Below, one piece after another: positions 21,877 through 24,930 of a stretch of 24,930 bases of DNA (its first letter is position 1; each line of letters opens with the position of its first letter). Origin of the DNA: Alloboseaceae bacterium BT-24-1. Lineage in GTDB: Bacteria > Pseudomonadota > Alphaproteobacteria > Rhizobiales > Beijerinckiaceae. Position numbers and translations under genes: made by a program. Location of the stretch: assembly GCA_025846845.1 (NCBI GenBank), contig JAOYTL010000030.1, positions 1 to 24,930 of the forward strand, read 5' to 3'. The notes under the pieces were generated by a model, which worked only from the letters and a program-made list of their open reading frames with translations, had not been told where the DNA came from and did no database searches.

Positions 21877-22365
21877 GTGACACCGGGCGTGCGGCTCGAC
21901 CGCATCGATATGAAGATCCTGATCGAGCTGCAGAACAACGGCAGGATGACGAACGTCAACCTGGCCGATGCGGTGGGGCTGTCGCCGAGCCCATGCCTAC
22001 TGCGGGTGAAGCGACTGGAGCAGGCCGGCTTCATCTCCGGCTATGGTGCGACCATCAACCTGCAGAAACTCGGCGAGACGATCACCGTCTTCACCGAGAT
22101 CACCCTGGCAGACCACACCAAGGAATACTTCATCCGCTTCGAGACGGCGCTCCGGCGTGTCGACGAGGTGGTCGAGTGCCATATGGTCAGCGGCGGCTAC
22201 GACTATCTCGTCAAGTTCGTCACACGCGGGCTGACGCACTATCAGTCGCTGATCGAGACCCTGCTCGACCGCAATATCGGCATCTCCAAATACTTCAGCT
22301 ACATCGTGATCAAGTCGCCGATCCAGAAACCGGGTTATCCGCTTCCGGTGCTGTTCAACCTGTAG
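21877..22365 (+). CDS. Lrp/AsnC-family transcriptional regulator
   Basis: The 162-residue protein has the N-terminal HTH (RLDRIDMKILIELQNNGRMTNVNLADAVGLSPSPCLLRVKRLEQAGFISGYGA) and the C-terminal ligand-binding RAM domain (VDEVVECHMVSGGYDYLVKFVTRG). The Gly-Gly-Tyr-Asp-Tyr motif of RAM domains is plain. The GTG at 21877 is the only start that retains the whole HTH, and its ribosome site is poor. It is 93 bases after the aminotransferase gene in the same direction, and its end is only 3 bases from the end of the convergent GNAT gene. Such regulators sense amino acids, so it may control the aminotransferase or the OrdL-like gene. A palindrome just upstream may be its own target. Confidence 0.92.
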   Translation: MTPGVRLDRIDMKILIELQNNGRMTNVNLADAVGLSPSPCLLRVKRLEQAGFISGYGATINLQKLGETITVFTEITLADHTKEYFIRFETALRRVDEVVECHMVSGGYDYLVKFVTRGLTHYQSLIETLLDRNIGISKYFSYIVIKSPIQKPGYPLPVLFNL

Positions 22366-22368
22366 AGT

Positions 22369-23244
22369 TCAGCCCAGTGCCTGCGTGACGAGACCGAACG
22401 TCCGCGCCTGGCCGCTCGGGCCGTGATTGCGGCCGCGGATCATCGTCGTCACCGTATCGAAGACGGTCATGCCGCAGTCTTCGAGGAAGCCTCCGAATTT
22501 GCCCTGCTCCTGGGCGGTGTCGACACGCAGGAACTGGCCGTCATGCGCGAGTACATGCGGCCGCAGCAGTGCGATCGCGGCTTCGTCGCTCTCGGCGACG
22601 ACCGGACCGACGACATGGCCACGGCCGAAGCGACGGCAGAGGGCGAAGCCGACCAATGTGCCGTCCCGCTCGATCACCGTCCCGGTCGCGAGCTTCATCA
22701 GCGCGGCGATCACGCGTGAGCGGTCGGCGCCGTAGGCGTCGGCGTCGAGCTGCGCGATTGCGTCGCCGTCTGCGGCGGTCGCCGGCCGGACCGTGAATTC
22801 GTCGGGCGCAGCGCCGGCCGGCGCCTGGATGCGGCCCTGATGCTGGAAGATGCGGCCGATCGGCTGGAAGTCGAGCGAGCGATAGAGGCGGTAGCCGGCG
22901 CGCGTCGCATTGAGCCTGAGGTCGCGATCGCCCGCCTGCTCGAAGATGGTGTCCATCAGCCGCCGTCCGGCGCCCTGCATCTGCAGGCGCGGCGAGGTGA
23001 TGACCATGCCGATGGTGGCGAAGTGTGGCCCGTAAGGCCACCACATCGCCGAGGCGAGCGCGCGGTCGATCGCGTCGCAGGCGACGAAGCCGTGCCCGAC
23101 CTCCAGCACGAAGCGCCAGTCCTCCGGCCGATGCGGCCAGCTGACGCCGACGGAGAGCTGGTGCGCCTGGGAGATATCCGCTTCTGTCATCGGCCTGATG
23201 GCGAGCTCGTAGTCGAGCCGGCGCCGAGCCGTACCGTGAGCCAC
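22369..23244 (-). CDS. GNAT-family N-acetyltransferase with C-terminal Acetyltransf_18-like domain (copy 2)
   Basis: This 291-residue paralog of the gene at 16464 shows the same order of blocks: IRPMTEADISQAHQLSVGVSWPHRPEDWRF, ASAMWWPYG, ATIGMVITSPRLQMQGAGRRLMDTI, LNATRAGYRLYRSLDFQPIG, then the second domain VRPATAADGDAIAQLDADAYGADRS, FGRGHVVGPVVAESDEA, ending LVTQALG. The acetyl-CoA loop (QMQGAG) is less canonical than in copy 1 (QGGGIG). The start is GTG 23244 after GAGGAACGAGG; an ATG at 23190 would trim the first 18 residues. It is divergent from the OrdL-like gene with 178 bases between, and almost touches the Lrp-type gene tail to tail. Its pairing with an amine oxidoreductase mirrors copy 1's pairing with the bicupin/gabD operon. 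Confidence 0.87.
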   Translation of the reverse strand: MAHGTARRRLDYELAIRPMTEADISQAHQLSVGVSWPHRPEDWRFVLEVGHGFVACDAIDRALASAMWWPYGPHFATIGMVITSPRLQMQGAGRRLMDTIFEQAGDRDLRLNATRAGYRLYRSLDFQPIGRIFQHQGRIQAPAGAAPDEFTVRPATAADGDAIAQLDADAYGADRSRVIAALMKLATGTVIERDGTLVGFALCRRFGRGHVVGPVVAESDEAAIALLRPHVLAHDGQFLRVDTAQEQGKFGGFLEDCGMTVFDTVTTMIRGRNHGPSGQARTFGLVTQALG

Positions 23245-23358
23245 AGTTGCAGGCCTCGTTCCTCTAATGCGGAGCGACTATAGGCAGGCGGCGGGCTGCC
23301 GAGAACTGCAAAATTGTCCAAGAACCTGCCCGGCAAGGCGGTATTCTCGACGGTCGGA

Positions 23359-23373
23359 GCCGGCTTTGCCGGC
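23359..23373. repeat. Short GCCGGC hairpin in the OrdL leader
   Basis: GCCGGC-TTT-GCCGGC forms a 6-bp stem with a TTT loop, 49 bases before the ATG of the amine oxidoreductase. It lies in the 178-base divergent gap, where no clear -35/-10 pair is visible. It may be a leader stem or chance. Confidence 0.2.
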
Positions 23374-23422
23374 GCAATGCCGTCCCTGCCGCCCTGTCCG
23401 AAGCACTGAGGCCCTGTCTTCC

Positions 23423-24700
23423 ATGAAGCTCGAACCTTATTGGCTCGCGACGGCGCCGGGATTCACCGCCGGCTCCACGGCTCCGATCGCCGGGAAGGTC
23501 GACGTCGCCATCGTCGGCGGCGGCTTCACCGGCCTGTCGGCCGCGCTCGCCTTGGCGAAATCGGGCGCGAGCGTTGCCGTGCTGGAAGCCGGGCGCGTGA
23601 TCGGCGAGGCCTCCGGACGCAATGGCGGGCATTGCAACAACGGCCTGGCGCATGATCTCGGCAGCCTTGCCGCCAACCTCGGCGAGGAGAAGGCAGTCGC
23701 GCTCTATCGCGCCTTCGACAGTGCGGTCGACACCGTCGAGGCGCTGGTTGTGCGCGAGGCGATCGACTGCGATTTCATACGCACCGGCAAGATCAAGCTC
23801 GCCGCCAAGCCGGAGCATTTCGCCAAGCTGGAGAAGAGCGCCGTGCTGCTGCGGCGCACGGTCGAGCCAGACCTGACCGTCGTGTCGCCGTCCGAGATTC
23901 GCCGCGAGATCGGCTCGGACGGCTTCTTCGGCGGCCTCGTCTATCCGCGCAGCGCCCATATGCATATGGGCCGCTTCGGCGTCGGCCTCGCCGAGGCGGC
24001 GGCGCGCAATGGCGCGGCGATCCATGAGAACGCGGCGGTGACCGGGCTCGAGCGGCTGAATGGCCAGGCCCATCGCGTCGTCACCAGCCGTGGCACGCTG
24101 GAGGCGGGGCAGGTGCTGCTCGCGACAGGCGCCTCGCGCCAGGGGCCCTTCGCCTGGCTGAGGCGGCGCATCGTGCCGGTCGGCAGCTTTATCATCGCCA
24201 CCGAGCCGCTCTCGCCCGAGCGCGCCGCGGCGATCATGCCGACGCGGCGGACGGCGACGACGACCAAGAACATCGGCAACTATTTCCGGCTGACCCCCGA
24301 TAACCGCCTGATCTTCGGCGGCCGTGCCCGCTTTGCCCTGTCGAGCCCGGCCTCCGACGCCAAGAGCGGCGCGATCCTCAAGGCGCGGATGCTGGAGCTC
24401 TTCCCTGAGCTCGCTGATACGCGCATCGACTATTGCTGGGGCGGGCTCGTCGACATGACCGCCGACCGGCTACCGCGCGCCGGCGAGCGCGACGGGATCT
24501 TCCATGCGCTCGGCTATAGCGGCCACGGCACCCAGATGTCGGTCCATATGGGGCAGGTCATGGCGAAGGTGATGGGCGGGGATACCAAGGCGAATCCCTT
24601 CACCGGGCTCGATTGGCCGGCAGTGCCCGGCCATTTCGGCCCGCCCTGGTTCCTGCCTTTCGTCGGCGCTTATTACCGCTACCAGGACTGGCGGCACTGA
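23423..24700 (+). CDS. FAD-dependent amine oxidoreductase, OrdL/PuuB-like
   Basis: This 425-residue DAO-family enzyme begins with KLEPYWLATAPGF, the YWxxTAP lead typical of OrdL/gamma-glutamylputrescine oxidoreductase-like proteins. The FAD loop follows (VDVAIVGGGFTGLSAALALAKSG, GGGFTG 32-37), then EASGRNGGHCNNGLAHDL, where GRNGGxxxxG is the OrdL family signature. The C-terminal flavin segment is YCWGGLVDMTADRLPRAGE and HALGYSGHGTQMSVHMGQVMA. It should oxidise an amine or an N-substituted amino acid, releasing an aldehyde and H2O2 or passing electrons on. ATG 23423 is chosen over the long upstream extension because homology starts there. It is divergent from the copy-2 GNAT gene. No gene follows in the same direction before the window ends, so it is probably monocistronic. 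Confidence 0.9.
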   Translation: MKLEPYWLATAPGFTAGSTAPIAGKVDVAIVGGGFTGLSAALALAKSGASVAVLEAGRVIGEASGRNGGHCNNGLAHDLGSLAANLGEEKAVALYRAFDSAVDTVEALVVREAIDCDFIRTGKIKLAAKPEHFAKLEKSAVLLRRTVEPDLTVVSPSEIRREIGSDGFFGGLVYPRSAHMHMGRFGVGLAEAAARNGAAIHENAAVTGLERLNGQAHRVVTSRGTLEAGQVLLATGASRQGPFAWLRRRIVPVGSFIIATEPLSPERAAAIMPTRRTATTTKNIGNYFRLTPDNRLIFGGRARFALSSPASDAKSGAILKARMLELFPELADTRIDYCWGGLVDMTADRLPRAGERDGIFHALGYSGHGTQMSVHMGQVMAKVMGGDTKANPFTGLDWPAVPGHFGPPWFLPFVGAYYRYQDWRH

Positions 24701-24718
24701 GCCTTGGTCACGGCCGTC

Positions 24719-24752
24719 ATTCTCGGGCGAAGCGAAGCGCAGACCCGAGAAT
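24719..24752. repeat. REP-like inverted repeat downstream of the OrdL-like gene
   Basis: ATTCTCGGG (24719-24727) and CCCGAGAAT (24744-24752) are perfect 9-bp arms around 16 bases. A second related half, GAGATGCTCGGGTCAAGC, follows at about 24793-24810. The CTCGGGtcaagCC type of sequence is familiar from dispersed intergenic palindromes in alphaproteobacterial genomes, so this looks like a REP-type element. It may double as a weak terminator, but lacks a T-tract. Confidence 0.45.
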
Positions 24753-24825
24753 CTCGTGACAAGAAGGCGCTGGTCCGCGCGTCATCCGGCCTGAGATGCT
24801 CGGGTCAAGCCCACGGCTGTCCGGT

Positions 24826-24930
24826 TCATGATCGGTCGAGTTGCAGGGCGAGTTGTCTTAGGTCGCGTTGGGGTATTGGCGGCGGCTTGAGCAGGCGATC
24901 GATGTCGCGTCGCTGCATGAGATTGGCGCG
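24826..24930 (-). CDS. Partial ORF, C-terminal 34 residues, unidentified
   Basis: A minus-strand frame enters at the window edge and ends with TGA at 24828-24826. It reads RANLMQRRDIDRLL, then KPPPIPQRDLRQLALQLDRS. It is Arg/Gln-rich, with a Pro cluster. I do not recognise the family, and the length is too short to judge coding character. It could be the tail of a transposase or regulator, or a chance frame. Confidence 0.3.
   Translation of the reverse strand, partial: RANLMQRRDIDRLLKPPPIPQRDLRQLALQLDRS

Noticed and set aside
23954..23971. 18-bp perfect palindrome GCCCATATGCATATGGGC
   Set aside because: It lies wholly inside the OrdL-like gene and encodes AHMHMG in frame. The repeated His-Met codons explain the symmetry, so a regulatory role is unlikely.
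1..24930. tRNA, rRNA, CRISPR array, riboswitch or complete insertion sequence
   Set aside because: I saw no cloverleaf, no regularly spaced repeats, no conserved riboswitch core and no intact transposase. The only mobile trace is the recombinase remnant at the left edge.

Overview
The window is GC-rich (roughly two-thirds G+C) and reads as alphaproteobacterial chromosome. The serine-recombinase tail type, the PotABCD-like transporter and the density of FAD amine oxidoreductases fit a soil Hyphomicrobiales, with Bosea or a close relative as my best guess. That placement is inference, because there is no rRNA or other marker gene. I count 19 intact genes, one recombinase remnant at the left edge and one partial ORF at the right edge. 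I found no tRNA, rRNA, CRISPR array or complete IS.

Layout. (1) 29-477, minus: frameshifted C-terminal remnant of a serine recombinase. (2) 501-2867, minus: a lone CoxL/XdhB-type molybdenum hydroxylase large subunit, divergent from 3071-4087, a TIM-barrel/cupin fusion. (3) 11531 down to 4141, minus: one long operon of enoyl-CoA hydratase, periplasmic binding protein, ABC ATPase, a fused double-length permease, an acyl-CoA ligase and an orphan Rossmann dehydrogenase. (4) 11653-12477, plus: a divergent IclR regulator. (5) 12567-15383, plus: a tightly overlapping three-gene operon for an HcnABC/opine-oxidase-like dye-linked dehydrogenase (2Fe-2S protein, FAD/BFD protein, DAO-type FAD protein). 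(6) 15760-19785, plus: bicupin, tandem-GNAT protein, GhrA-type hydroxyacid dehydrogenase and succinate-semialdehyde dehydrogenase. (7) 19936-21783: an AraC-type regulator and a class III aminotransferase. (8) 21877-22365: an Lrp/AsnC regulator. (9) 22369-23244, minus: a second tandem-GNAT protein, paralogous to the first and divergent from an OrdL/PuuB-like amine oxidoreductase (23423-24700). (10) The right edge holds a REP-like inverted repeat and the tail of an unidentified ORF.

How it may work together (inference). A PotABCD-like transporter imports an amine, amino acid or opine-like compound. The HcnABC-like complex and the OrdL-like enzyme oxidise C-N bonds. The aminotransferase and succinate-semialdehyde dehydrogenase process the amino-acid or semialdehyde products. 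The CoA ligase and hydratase process a carboxylic-acid fragment. The best regulatory clue is a near-identical promoter/operator (TTGACA, then AATATTC, then GTTATTGCAT followed by AATAA) in front of both the enoyl-CoA hydratase/transporter operon and the HcnABC-like operon. It flanks the iclR gene on both sides and ties both operons into one probable IclR regulon. The substrate cannot be read from sequence.
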